A stretch of 64,000 nt of DNA from Amoebophrya sp. A120 (lineage: Eukaryota; Sar; Dinophyceae; Syndiniales; Amoebophryaceae), in assembly GCA_905178155.1 (NCBI GenBank), contig CAJINV010000006.1, positions 4,579,795 to 4,643,794 on the forward strand, in the 5' to 3' direction. The translations under genes were made by a program, and so were the position numbers. Below, one piece after another: positions 44,727-57,300 of the stretch (positions within the stretch are counted from its first letter, which is position 1; each line of letters starts with the position of its first letter). The notes beneath the pieces are model-generated. The model made no database searches. It was not told the DNA's origin and worked only from the letters and a program-made list of their open reading frames with translations.

Positions 44727-47594
44727 ATGTACATAATGCGTGCAGGGGCGGCTCCACCTCGGGCGTTTTTAGTACGAAAAAGTCTTTGGACGAGGCCACC
44801 AGAACCTGCGGTAAAGACCCGACAGCCGCCCGCAGCTTCATTCGCGTGGTGCCCATCGCCTTTTCTTCTTGTTTTTGCAGTTTTCTCATCTCTACTGATG
44901 AGTATCGTTGCCGCCAGCACTAGCAGCGCAGCAGCTTCGCGTCGCGCCGCTGTAGTTGACCACCGAGAGCAAGCGACCGCCTTCGCAGCAGACGTCGAGC
45001 ATTTCACGGCGCGCACGTGCGGAACCAGGAATCGCGATAAGATTCTTGCATTGTGCGCGCCATCTTTGAAGACGGGACCACGGGGTGGATCAAGATCTAT
45101 TTCTTCGTCGCAGGAGCCGCAAAGGACAAGCTCTGGCGTCGACATCCACACGGCTGCTCAGCAAACCATGAAAGCACTCGCCTGCCACCTCAGCGAGCAC
45201 ATGCGGACGCTGGTTCTTCAAAATTCGGAGCTAATGGCGACGGGAAGCACAGGTGAACATGCTACGGAAGAACCTACAACAGCAGCCGAGTTGCTTGCCA
45301 CCGCGCACCGCTGCAAGCTCCAGTCATCTTGCGTTGACGAAGTGGTTGATTTCGTTTTTGACATGACGAAGTCCAAATCTCCGTTGAACAAAATCTACAA
45401 CTCCCCTAGCAGCCACCGAGAGAGTGAGTCAACAGCAAATGATGAGATGAACGGAGATACATCTAGTAGGACGATATCTCGCCTTTGCCAAGATCTGTTT
45501 CCGGCCGCCGTAGGAACGATACTGCAGTTGTCTTCTGGAGGTGGTGCAGCAGCTCCTGCACGACAGAAGATATTAACTTCGGCAAAAGCTTTTACCGCTG
45601 AAATCGATGGCGGGACTGGTGAGCAAACAGTTGACACTGGTGGTGTTCATCTATCGTCCGGAACATCAATCGGAGCAAAGCCTACACGTCGCCCGGATGA
45701 AGATATCGTTGAGGAACATGATCAAAACAGCCCAGGAAATCACCACCCAGCTGTCGCTGCTGTTGCTCATCCTCATCGTCCTGCGAGCCGCGAGATGACA
45801 GAATTTCTACTTGATGGGGCGGCGGCCCCGGTGTCGGACTCAGTTTCCCTGCACGAGGAATTTCTTACCGACGGAGGTGGACGTGGACGAGGTGGCGTAA
45901 ATAAAACCATGCTCACCTCGTCGTACTATTCTGATAGTACAGCAGACAGAGGCGGCAAGAACGCTACGCAACAGCAGTCCAATCAACCTAATACCTTCCC
46001 CCGGCGACTCGCGTTCGCTTTCCCAACCGTTACGGCGCTTGTTCCGATAGCAACTTCTATGTCGGATGATGATGACTACGGTCGTGACGGCAGTGACGCG
46101 GGAGGAGGCAAATTAAACTGCACCGACGAAACCTTCTGTTTGCGCCTCGCGAGCGCTGTAGCAAGTAGTTTGCGGAGCACGGAGTTGACAAGAACATATT
46201 CTGCAACTACTTCTGCCTCGGCAACTACCCAACTGTTTCTCATCCCCGCCAAAGTTTCCGTCTCGATCGAAAATTGTTTCAGTTGTACGACGGACTTTAC
46301 CTCATCCCCGGCCACAACTACCTCGAAGAACAGCAGTGGGAACAACACTACTAGTACGACGAGCAGTGCCAGTACTACAGCCAGCAGCTCTAGCAGTAGC
46401 ACGTCCTTCACCTCTTCGTTTTCAGTGTCTTCACCAGGAGGACCGTTTACCGGTCGTGGACCAGAAGCAACACCACCTGCAGGAGACACAGAATACCTCG
46501 TCTCCTCTTCAAGGCAACGAACAGCCCCATCCCTCCTCGACGCAGCGGCTGCGGCAGAAGACGAAACGGCTCGCGTTTTAAAGAAGCACCACAAGAGCGA
46601 CGAGGGCGCGCTGGGACGAGAGCGAGAGGGCGACAACGACGACTCTAACGTGGATAATTGGATCTCCCCCTTCGTGACCGGCGATGTCGAGTACTTTACC
46701 TACACCAGTCCTGCTGCCGCCCTGACCGCTGCTTCCAATCTCTCACTCACCGCCTGTGTGGACGATGTGGGGAAGAGTCTGTTGACAAAGTTGATTTGGG
46801 AGCGAAGTCGAACGACCAGTACCAGTGCCAGTAGTACAGATAGCGCGAACAAGAAGTACAACGCGCTGCAGCAAAAATCGCAGGCGGCGGTCACCCAGCA
46901 GGATGAAGAAGGGACCACTTCTGCGTCAGCACCCGGTTCTTCGACAGACGAGCAAACTAGTACCCTATCTTCTATCTTCCAACAGGTAGACCAAAACGAG
47001 GTGGCAACCTGGTTTTCGACCTTCGTTCTGTTCCACATCAAGGAGTCGGCGCTGTTTCAAGCGGGTTTTTTGAAGAATGGCACAACATCAACTTCACCTG
47101 GTGGGAGCAGCAATACCAATACAAATGGTACAGCATCAAATAGTTCGACGCAACTTGTAGGGCAGCAGGTGGAAATCCAGTGGGTTCACTGCGACGAAGC
47201 GGTAAAGGAGTTGTCAAACTTGCGGAAAATAGGCCCCGGAGTCAACGTACTAGGGAGTACAAGCGATGAATCCTTCGGTCACTGGCTTTCCAACTTGTCC
47301 CACGAGCATTTGTTCGTGTTGATTGCGGCGTTGGCGAGCATACTAAGCTGTTTGTTGTCCGTCGTAGTGTTGTGGATGCAGAAAGGTGGAAGTGGAACAA
47401 GTGCTGGGACGAATGGTGACGGTAGAACCAGAAGCAGCGCAGTTGCTCGAACGACGAGGTCGGCCTCATTTTCACCTCCGAACAAAGATGCTGTGACGAT
47501 TCAGCGGATCGATGTGACAAAGCATCAAATAAATACTGGTCCTGATGCAGAAGAAGTGCTGGAAGAAGATGATGATGGCCCACCTTTGCACTAG
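44727..47594 (+). CDS. Intron-free type I membrane protein, Ser/Thr-rich ectodomain
   Basis: A single open frame of 955 codons, the only long gene here without an introner. A hydrophobic segment at about residues 45-63 (SPFLLVFAVFSSLLMSIVAA) would be a signal peptide or anchor. The true start could be the second or a later Met, which would put it at the N-terminus. A very Ser/Thr-rich region with scattered Cys and N-glycosylation-type NxS/T sites follows (LNCTDETFC; ENCFSCTTDF; LTACVDDVG). Near the C-terminus is a strong membrane helix at about 860-882 (LFVLIAALASILSCLLSVVV), followed by ~70 cytoplasmic residues ending in an acidic tail (EEVLEEDDDGPP). Shape and composition resemble a mucin-like surface protein. 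No named domain is seen. Codon and residue use match its neighbours, so I take it as genuine and native. Confidence 0.72.
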   Translation: MYIMRAGAAPPRAFLVRKSLWTRPPEPAVKTRQPPAASFAWCPSPFLLVFAVFSSLLMSIVAASTSSAAASRRAAVVDHREQATAFAADVEHFTARTCGTRNRDKILALCAPSLKTGPRGGSRSISSSQEPQRTSSGVDIHTAAQQTMKALACHLSEHMRTLVLQNSELMATGSTGEHATEEPTTAAELLATAHRCKLQSSCVDEVVDFVFDMTKSKSPLNKIYNSPSSHRESESTANDEMNGDTSSRTISRLCQDLFPAAVGTILQLSSGGGAAAPARQKILTSAKAFTAEIDGGTGEQTVDTGGVHLSSGTSIGAKPTRRPDEDIVEEHDQNSPGNHHPAVAAVAHPHRPASREMTEFLLDGAAAPVSDSVSLHEEFLTDGGGRGRGGVNKTMLTSSYYSDSTADRGGKNATQQQSNQPNTFPRRLAFAFPTVTALVPIATSMSDDDDYGRDGSDAGGGKLNCTDETFCLRLASAVASSLRSTELTRTYSATTSASATTQLFLIPAKVSVSIENCFSCTTDFTSSPATTTSKNSSGNNTTSTTSSASTTASSSSSSTSFTSSFSVSSPGGPFTGRGPEATPPAGDTEYLVSSSRQRTAPSLLDAAAAAEDETARVLKKHHKSDEGALGREREGDNDDSNVDNWISPFVTGDVEYFTYTSPAAALTAASNLSLTACVDDVGKSLLTKLIWERSRTTSTSASSTDSANKKYNALQQKSQAAVTQQDEEGTTSASAPGSSTDEQTSTLSSIFQQVDQNEVATWFSTFVLFHIKESALFQAGFLKNGTTSTSPGGSSNTNTNGTASNSSTQLVGQQVEIQWVHCDEAVKELSNLRKIGPGVNVLGSTSDESFGHWLSNLSHEHLFVLIAALASILSCLLSVVVLWMQKGGSGTSAGTNGDGRTRSSAVARTTRSASFSPPNKDAVTIQRIDVTKHQINTGPDAEEVLEEDDDGPPLH

Positions 47595-48331
47595 GTTTGT
47601 TCTATCCGTCCTCGTCCCCGGTGAGATGAATGAAACAAAAATAAAAAACGCATATTATGTCAGCCAGTCCCAGTCCCGCGCAAATTATGTGCGCCACATC
47701 AAAATGAATAAAGCAGTGTCAAAAACACGTACCAAGATGATAAAGCAGGCCGTCTTGCGACTTCTTAGCTCGGCCATCTTGCGACAATTTGACTCATGTG
47801 TCAAGTTGCGGTTGCCTCCGTTGTTGTACCAGCGCAGCGGAACTGATGCTGTGCCTAGCATTTTAATTTTTGCCGCTTTTCCCTTATCGAAGTTTTTTTC
47901 GCTACTATGATTATATGTTCTGCGACATTGGTACGGTCTTTATTACGGGGGGGGAGGGTGTGGATGGAAAAACAAATGCAAACTGTACCGGCGAAAGAGG
48001 GTTGAAAAACAAAAGCAGCAAGGGTATAGAATGTCGCTCTGCAAAGTAGATGTAGGTGAGTTTGAATTTAAAATAAAGTTGAGAATGTACCATCTACACG
48101 CAGAAATGATGGTTTACCGTGGGTTTGATTTTGTGCGAGCGACATGCAAGAAGAGATTTGCTGAGTAAAGAGCGAGAAAACAAGTCGCTCTGCTGTTTCC
48201 CGTGGCTGCGCATATTTAGCAAATGTAAACAATTAGGTAAAAACACCAATATCGTACCAGTGCTGTACTTCTGAAGAACAACCACCTAGCCGTCCTATTT
48301 TTAGCATCGTATTTGGATTACCACATCAAAA
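47595..48331. other. Intergenic spacer
   Basis: About 740 bp, AT-rich, with a GGGGGGGGAGGG run near 47946. No gene, RNA or repeat is recognised. It must hold the 3' end of the upstream gene and the promoter of the channel gene, but I cannot point to sites. Confidence 0.6.
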
Positions 48332-51300
48332 ATGACGCTCTCCTCCCACGAGCCAAACGGAGGCGCGTCGAGCCTGGCTGTGGCACCAGACAGAGCAGCC
48401 GTGTTGCTGCACCAGGCTGAGCCTAGTCCAGCAGGGCGGGGTGGAGGAGCAGGAGGCTCTAGTGCTACTGCTAGTACCAGCAAACAGAATAGTACCGGCA
48501 CTGTTGTTCCTACTACCACCACCACCACCACCGCCGGCGTGAAAAACATCGCCAGGATTCCGATCCCTACCTCCAACTCCCGACGCCCTAGTATTGCGTC
48601 CGGAAACAGCTCCGCGCGGAGCCGGATCTGCAATAATTTACTGAATGTGAATCAAAGTCTCGGAGGGGTGAGAAGGTTATCCGTGCATTCCCGGGACACG
48701 GAGCGAAGCGGTTGTTCTACGGCTCGGGGTGGAGGGTCTACTTGCCACCAACGACCAGACAGTGCGGGTCATTATCAAGTGTAAAAATGTCTGGGTCTGG
48801 AAGATTCTGACACTTGTCATGCACGTTTTGCATGAGCCGTGATGTCTGTGATGCATACCCTAGCAATACAGATTTTTTGACGGCTTCTTGATGTGTATTC
48901 CGCATGACAAATGCTTTCTCAGCGTAGCAAAATTTGCATTTCCTTTGGTACTCATGCAATACAGATTTTTTTGAAATCCCAATGCAGCATCACAAGTTGC
49001 ATTCCTCCAGACCCAGACATTTTTACATTTGATAATCATGCGGGTGGAACAACGTCGTCGAAAATAAGCGCCGCGTCAGTACTATGCGTTGCAAAAGTAT
49101 CGTACTCGTAGTGATTGCAGTCATGCATTGCAAATTTCTTTCTCAAGTCGAATTCGCATTACAAATTTCATTTCTCATGCAGCGGAAATTTGTCATGCGA
49201 TTTATACACGTGCGATGCCTTTCCCTTTCGCGCAGTTCATAAGTACTACCCCCGCCGCTCTTACCACAGCAACTCTCCTCCGGGCAGATTACATCAGTCC
49301 GAAAAACCTCGCTGCAGTCCAGCCACATTTCCTCTCAGTTTTCCCAGCCGGGCAGCGATTTGTTTTCACACAGCGCGGTGTCGTCGACGGGAACGTCGAT
49401 GTGGTTATGCGTTGCAAATTTGTAGTCTGGGTCTGGAAGGCGAAAGTTGCAACTTGTGATGGTGTCCCAGGATTCTAAAAAAAATTTGCGTTGCATGACC
49501 AGCAAGAGCAGGAGTTCAGTTTGTGCTACGCGGAGAGGGCGCTTCTGATGCAGAATAGGTATCCGGAACAGGGAGCCATAAGCTGTGTTGCTAGTTCATG
49601 CATTACAGGCGTCATGTGTCGTGGAAAATATGCATGACAAACCTGGCAATCTTCCTGACCCAGACATATTTGCAGTGGATAGTGGTATCACAGCGAGAAT
49701 TTTTACCTAGATGACGGCGGGGCCGGTCTGCAGAGCCGGTTGGGCCGGTTGGAGTACCAGAATTTGGAATTTAATTATATCACGAAGAACAAACTACGAC
49801 AGTTGCCCCCAATTTACACGACGACCATGGGGCCTGGATCATCAACATCGTCGACAACGGCTAGCACGGCCAGCGCATCCGCAAATCAAAATTGTGCTGG
49901 TGCCAACGCAATAAACAAGGCTACCACAGTAGATCGCCCGTCCATTTTCACGGTTGGGAGTTCGGCGACAAAGCGTCACGGGGGGTTCTTCCAGGAACAG
50001 GAGAATGCGAAGTACGTTACCGAGGCGGAGAACACCTATGAATACCATCAAAAGCTGCTTGCCTCTAACAACGCAAACCCCACGACTAGCTATTTGCTCC
50101 CGGGGTTGATTTATTCTCTGCAAAACTATCGTACTCGTATAAAAAAATGCATTACAAACTTTCTCAGTATGAGCACTGGACTTTGTCATGCTGTTTTACC
50201 GTAAGGACAAGATTTGTCATGTATAGTTGCAATTAGTACGCTACGAGTGCGATACTTTTGCCATGCATATGATTTTTCTGAACATGCTCGTCCTGGGGAT
50301 CGAAACCGACGCGCACGCGGATACGTTTACCTTTTCACCGTTGTTCTACTCGTTAGAGTATGAATTGCGAATAGAAGTATCGTACTAGTACTAATCGCAG
50401 TCATGCAAGACTACAAGTACCTTTACCTTTTTTGATGGTAAATCCGCATGACAAATTTCATTTCTACTCATGCTACGGAAACTTGTCATGCGAATTCTGC
50501 TACTACGATACTTTGACTTTTCCAGTGCATATAGAGGTGTTTTTCTTCCTCGCGTTTTCCTTCGAATTGTATCTGCGGTTGCGGAAGGACTTCCAGAAAG
50601 AAAGTGAAGAAGACGAGGACGAGATGGAGGACGAAAGGGCGTCAACTTTTTCAAGAACCTCCGGAACGGGTGCTGCCAGTGTGTCCAGAAAAAGTTCGGA
50701 AAGTCGGAACGTTTTTGACAACAAATCCTCTATGCGCACGTCGGGGACGTCCAGTGGTAGAACGAGAGGCTTTATGCATTTTTGCAAATATGTCTGGGTC
50801 TAGAAGGATGGACGCAGGGTTTGTCATGCTTGTCTGGCATGACGAAAGAGTTTGTGATGCGTGTCCAAGAAGAGACCCTTTGGCTTGTCATGCAAAACGC
50901 AGGTTGTCAATGTCATGCGGAAAGCGCAACACTTCTAAGCAGCGAAAATATTTCTCATGCTTGGCTGTGCATAATACAGAGAATTCACTAGTCACAACTC
51001 AGCACAACTACAAGTTTCCAGACCCAGACATGTTTGCACTCGATAGGCTTGCAGTCGTCCGTGTATTCCCAGCGGGTCGAATTGACGGAAAACTGGTATG
51101 CGAATTACGGAGATGATAATCATGATGAGGACGAGCAGGAGCCAACTTCTGATGCTGGTGCCGATCATCGTCATCTAGAGGGAGATCGAGACCATCACGC
51201 ACGAGCAAATGAGGTGGTCGCGATCAGTGTCGACCAGATGAACGGATTCCAAAAGCGGTCGGCGTTTCTCGGAAGAAGAAAAGGCAGCTCTAGTTCTTCT

Positions 51301-54300
51301 TTTTCGGGAAGCAGAACTGCGGGGGATAGCAAATACAGGAGCCGTAGTGGGGATGAGTTTATGGCAGAAGGTAAATTGAGCTTTTCAATTTGTATGTACT
51401 ATAATTTCAGAAATTGCATGTTGAAGTTATACCTCTTCGTTGCGTGGTGCTTTGTCATGGTTTTCTTACAACCCTAAAGAGAAAGTGCGAGACTGTCGCA
51501 GTATCATCGAACATTCACCTCCCGACGGCACATGATTATTCACACAGACCCTGCAACTCCAATCACTATAACATACAGGCCCGGAAGATGAATTATATCA
51601 ACCAGACCTGCCAGGCCAGAGTCCTCGAATGAATTCGTCGGACATAATACGAAACGGCAAGGATGGAGAACATCAGGCTGCTGCCGCAACAGGTCCTGTG
51701 GAAGATTCCTCCGAAAGTAACATGCTGGAGAGCCGTAGAGACGAGGATCATGGCGATGCAGCAGCAGCAAAAGCTGCCTCCTCCTCCACTTCGCGAATGA
51801 ACAGCAACTCTGCCTCCCCCCCTGTTCTCCGCCGAGCGGGATCCCGGATTAGGAAAAACAGCATTAAAGAAAAACCGCGGATCCACCGGATGTCTAGCAC
51901 TTGCTCCATGCCGGCGATAATGGATCATCGCGACGTATGGCGTTCTCAACTGTTACATTCTCAAGTGTTACATGAATTTGTCATGCAAAAACACTATCAC
52001 TCTCAACACGATCACGCCTTCTCCGCATGACAACTTCTCGACGCGCTAGATAGCATTATATTCTGCTCCAAACCTGTAATGCAAAAGGCGCAACGTTTTC
52101 CCTTTCACTTTTGCCATTCTTGCATTACAAATTTCATGTAACAGTTGAGAATGTAACGTTTGAGAACGCCATACGACGTCGGTGCGACTGCAGAACGAGG
52201 ACAGTGCGACGATTTCGCGTTGGAAGAGCAACAGCGAGGACAGCAATCCCGGATATCAACAGCTCGCCGCCGCAATTCGCAGAAATCGCGGAACTCCCGG
52301 GTAGAAAATTCCACCAGGGCTAACGCGGAACAAGAGGTGGACAACAAAACGGACGCGAGCTTGCGGAAGTACAGCAGTCTCAGGTCGCGGATGTTTCAGA
52401 GTTCGGAGGATTTGGGAGAAAACGAGATTGACAATCTAGAAGATGTATCAAATGTAGAAATGTCTGGGTCTGGAAGATTCTGAGATTTGTCGTGCGTGTT
52501 TTGCATGACCCAGGATGTCTGTAATGCACGACCGCGCGTCACAGATCTTGAGAGGGCTTCCCGATGCCTACTCCGCATGACAAACGCCCTCCCCACGTAG
52601 CACAAACTAGACTCTTCTTGCTGGTCATACAATACAGATTTTTCTGGAGTCCAAAGCTAGCATCACAAGTTCCAATCTTCTAGACCCAGACATTTTTACA
52701 GTTGATAAGATGAGGAAGAGGAAGAAAAAGCTGCTCGGATGAACAGGAGAAGGGCAGCAAGCATGCTCCGTCGTGGGCAGTCCTTCATCGCGAAAAAACC
52801 GACCTCCATGCGGCGGCAAATGTCCATGTGCAGCAACGCCGGTGGAGTCATCACATCCTCAACCAGCCGGCGTGCAGCGTCTTCTGGAGCCGGCGGTGGC
52901 GCGCGGGCGACAAGGACGAACAGCCAAGTGTTCGCCCGCAACTCTGCGTGTTTTAACCGGCCCATTGCTATGGGTATGGCACGCCGGATCTCGCAGCAAG
53001 GACGGAATTCAACCAGTAACAGCACCTTTCACGAAAGAGACAACAACAACGGAGGTGTCAGCGGGGCGGAGGAAACGAGTGGTGCGGACAATGTCAGTCG
53101 AGGTACTACTGGAGCTGGTGGAAGAAGTTCCGGAAATGGGACAAGACGGAGCAGAACCTCGGGAAATCTGCAAAGCAAATCGACGATGAATTTGGAAACC
53201 GGGTCGAATGGTCCATCAAATTCAAAATCCCCCTCGAAGCTACCCCGGCGGCGCACCGGGTCAAGCTTGTTCAAATCCCGGTCTCGTGGTTCGAGCTTCA
53301 CGCGCTCAAAGTCGAGTTTATACAACCGGAGTCGCAGTAACCTCTATGGGTGGAGCGGGAGCCGGAAATATTATGGTAGTAACCGGAATAGCAGGTTTTT
53401 ACTGGTCGCACAACAACTCCCACAACAAATGAAGCAGAGCTTTCTCGTGGTGAGGCAGCGGCTCACGCAGATCTCCCGATATGAAATGCAAAAGCCTCGT
53501 ACTTACTAGTAGAAATCGCATGACAAATTTACTCAGCATGAAAAATGAAATTTGTAATGCGGATTGAGGTTGTAGATTTGTAATGCATGACTGGGATTAG
53601 TGCCACGAGTACGATGCTTTTGCACAGGATACCCGAAGGATTACGACCACTTTGACCCGGCCCAGTCGGAAGCTCAGCAACAGTTTTGTCATGCGGAAGT
53701 CAATATGAACTGCAAAAGTAATGTACTAGTGTAAATTGCAATACAAATTAGCTCAGCATGAGAACTGGACTTTGTCATGCTGTTTTACCTTAAGGACAAG
53801 ATTTGTCATGCGTACTTATTTTGCAATTAGTACGAGTGCGATGCTTTTGCAGTGCATAGCTAATCTTACCCGCAAAGAAGAAAGCGAAGAACTTGCTCCG
53901 GGGTTTCGCGGTGAAGGCAAAACAAGCCTGGACCCGGTATTCAGTCATTGCGCAAAGAACGATACTGCGGCGAGAGAAGCTGCAGAGGCAGAACACGAGG
54001 ATGGCTCCGAATAAAGAGCCGAAGGACAGAGAAGCTGCGAAAGAAATTTTGCAGAAGTCAAAGTCAAATTTATCGTCGCAAACTAATAACCCTGCTGCAA
54101 CGACGAGTAAAACCAATATCAAAAACCTGGCGGTACAGCAAGTGGGTACCTTGCCGTCCCCAACGGATTCCCACAACAGCACGGCGACCTACGAAACCAA
54201 TCACACACAGAACTCGCAACAATCCTGCTCGACTGCAGGTGTGAGAAGCAACACGACAAACAAAGCTGCTCTTTTGAAGAACAATCAAACCCGGTCCTAC

Positions 54301-57300
54301 GCCGACCATTGGAATAGCCTCTTCAGCCTGTTCGGCGTGGGCCTGCCGCAGAGCCAAAAACACTCCACAAAAACGAACTACTCCGGCGATACAGACAAGG
54401 ACAATACGCTGTTGGTTAGACAGGGAAGCAAAAACAGCACTTTTGGGCAAACAGCCGTTGCCGGCACGGGAGCAGCAGGTTCGTGTGGCGATCTCTCCTC
54501 CACTTCGCGCTTGTTGAACAATCCCCAGCGCAAGCAATCCGTTTTCCGAAACGATTCGCTCTTCACGCAGTGCTATGCATTGCAAAAGTATCCTCGTACT
54601 CGTATAAATGCATTGCAAATTCCCCCAGCATTACAAATTGAATTTGTAATGCTGATTTACCTTGAGAAAGTATAGTGCATAAACGCAATTACTACGAGTG
54701 CGATACTTTTGCACAGGATAAGTGCTCCTCGTTGGCGCACCAAGAAGCCGGAGTTTCGAAGGTGAGCACGCCGAATACCAAAAGGAAAAATCCCCCCACC
54801 CCGTATCAAAACGAAGTTTCTGATGCTGGATTTGCGTACACAAATCAGATTTGTCTTGCTGGCGAGGACTGCAGGCCCATATCAAGCCTGAGAAGACAGG
54901 TTTTTGCCTAGGCGCTTAGCATGCCAGACGTCTACGCTGTAGGAGCATGAGCATGACAAACCGGCTGCAGAATGCGGACGGGCCTGTGGAGTTGCTTTCA
55001 TGCAACACAGAAACGATTTGTGGTCACAAATCAGCAACGCAAATTCTCGAAAACGTACCTTGTCAATATGGGGAGGAGGGATTTTTCCTTCTGATACCGA
55101 ACAAACGAAAAATGTCGGTGTTGGCCGGGGGAATGAGTTGTACTCTCGGGGGCGGAGGGGTCGTTGGCGGCAATCGATTCTCTTTCCTACAGAACACTCC
55201 GAACAGTGCCTCGAAGTCGAGTAACTGGGCGGTTCCGCAGTCCTTCTCGCCGGAGAACCAAATTATGATGAACAAATTTAACCAGGAGATGATCATCGAA
55301 TTCTTCGAAAAGATATCTAACAAAAAAGTGTTAACGTTAACGGTTTTCAATTTCACAGATGGCAGCTATGCATTACAAATTTTGCCTTCCATGCATGCTA
55401 CGCAATACAAATATGGGCACCTCTTCTGATGCATTACTGCATCACAAATTCCGTTAACGTTGACGCTTTCTCTTGCGATAAAAGAAGAAAGGAAACCTGC
55501 TCCAACGACTGACGAAGATCGAAGACCCCTACTGGGTGCTTTTCTATCAAATGCAAATATGTCTGGGTCTGGAAGATGATTGGCAGGTTTGTCATGCATA
55601 TTTTGCATGACCCATGATGCCTGTAATGCATGAGAGACTTTTCGAGGGCTTCCTGATGCTTACACCGCATGAGAAATGCCCTCCCCGCGCAACACCAATT
55701 GGACTTCTCTCACGCAATACAGATTTTTTCAGAATCCAAGGACAGCATCACAAGGTGCATTCTTCCAGACCCAGACATATTTGCAATGGATATTTTCGAC
55801 TTGTCGATCATTCTCGCCGCGGGCTTGGAACTGGTTCTTGCGGGCTACTTTCACACCACCCACACGGAGAAAACGCCAAGTCGCGCGCGGTGTTTGGAGG
55901 TGTTGAGAACCCTGTCGTTACTGCGGATTTTGCGGTTCCTGAAACTTCTGCATTTCAGCAAGGAATTACTGCTTGTGAGTCGGGGTTTGGTGGTCGCGTT
56001 GTCTACGATATCCTGGATTTTGATCCTTTTACTCCTCTTCCTCTACGTGAACGCGCTCTTTCTCGTGCGGTTCATCGGCCAGGACTTCGCGGAAGACATG
56101 CGGCGGAATGATGGGAGTTTATCGCCGCACGCGTGCCAAATCGCCAAGGATTTCGGCACAGTGACGCAGGCGATCTACCACCTGTTTGTCGTGTTTACCC
56201 TGGAGGAGTGGCCGGTCATCGCGGAACCCTTTCGCCAGGAGCTGGGAAGCGGCTTCGGGTGGTATTTCGTCGCGTTCATCATGGTCATATCCACAGCACA
56301 TTTCCTGTACACGACGTACAAATGTGGTCTCTGCATGACAAAAACGTGGCTTCGATCCTAGTTTAGCATGACAAGTTTTACGCTCCAAACTGGTGAAATT
56401 TGTGATGCATCTTGTGCATGTACGGGAAATTTGTGTTGCATAGTTCACGAATTTCATCGTGTTTTCGCTCGTGATCGCCATGGCACTGCAGAACATCAAG
56501 GCGATCAAACAGATCCAGGAGCTGCGGTTGCTCCAGTCGCTCTCCATGCAGAAAAACCACTTGAAAGGGCAACTCGTGGAGCTGTTTCGGCACTGTTGCA
56601 GCTTTGAAAAGGTCTGCTTGGAACATCAATTGGCGCAAGAAGACGTGGTGGAGGAGGGGGAATGCGAAAAAAACGCCTGCGGTGCAACAGCAACATCAGC
56701 GGCACCTCCATGTGCCGCGGACCATGCAGCTGAAAATCCTCAAGCGGTTGTGATGTGCAGAGGTGAAGACACCACTGTTGAACGAGCTGACGATGACAAC
56801 GGCGTGGAAGCGAGAAAAGATAAAGATCAACAAGCCACATCAATCAGCGGAGGTCCTCCGGACAAAAGGAACAGTAGCAACGAGGCACTATCGACTACCA
56901 ATACCGCGTCAGCAGATGAATTCGGGAACGATAAGATTCAGAACAGCACTTCCAATCTGGCGAAGGACATCTTCAAAAATGAACGTAGTACTGCAGGTTG
57001 TTGTGCTCTAGCTGGCACTTGTTCCAGTAGTTCCTCGGTGTCAACGTCGATGAACAATGGCACGACTACTTCTGGTATCAAATGCAAATATGTCTGGGTC
57101 TGGAAGAAAAAGAACGCAGGGGTTTGTCATGCAGATTTTGCTTGGTCCATGAGGTCTGTGATGCAGGCCCTGGCATCAGAGATTTTGCGAATGCTTTCTG
57201 ATCCTCATACCGCATGAGAAATGCCCTCTCCGCGTAGAACAAATTACACCTCTTTTGCTGTTCATGCAATACAGATTTTATGTAGAGTCCAAAGGTAGCA

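Noticed and set aside
51411-51411. Alternative acceptor TTTCAG near 51410 for the GT-AG intron
   Set aside because: It leads to a stop codon within a few residues, whereas the acceptor at 51578 keeps the frame.
51371-51477. Read-through into MYYNFRNCMLKLYLF as a membrane segment of the channel
   Set aside because: It lies inside a GT-AG intron whose removal restores the long downstream frame; reading through stops soon after.
55798-56530. Potassium channel identity
   Set aside because: The pore has TLEEW and no GYG signature; S6 matches Na/Ca-type channels.
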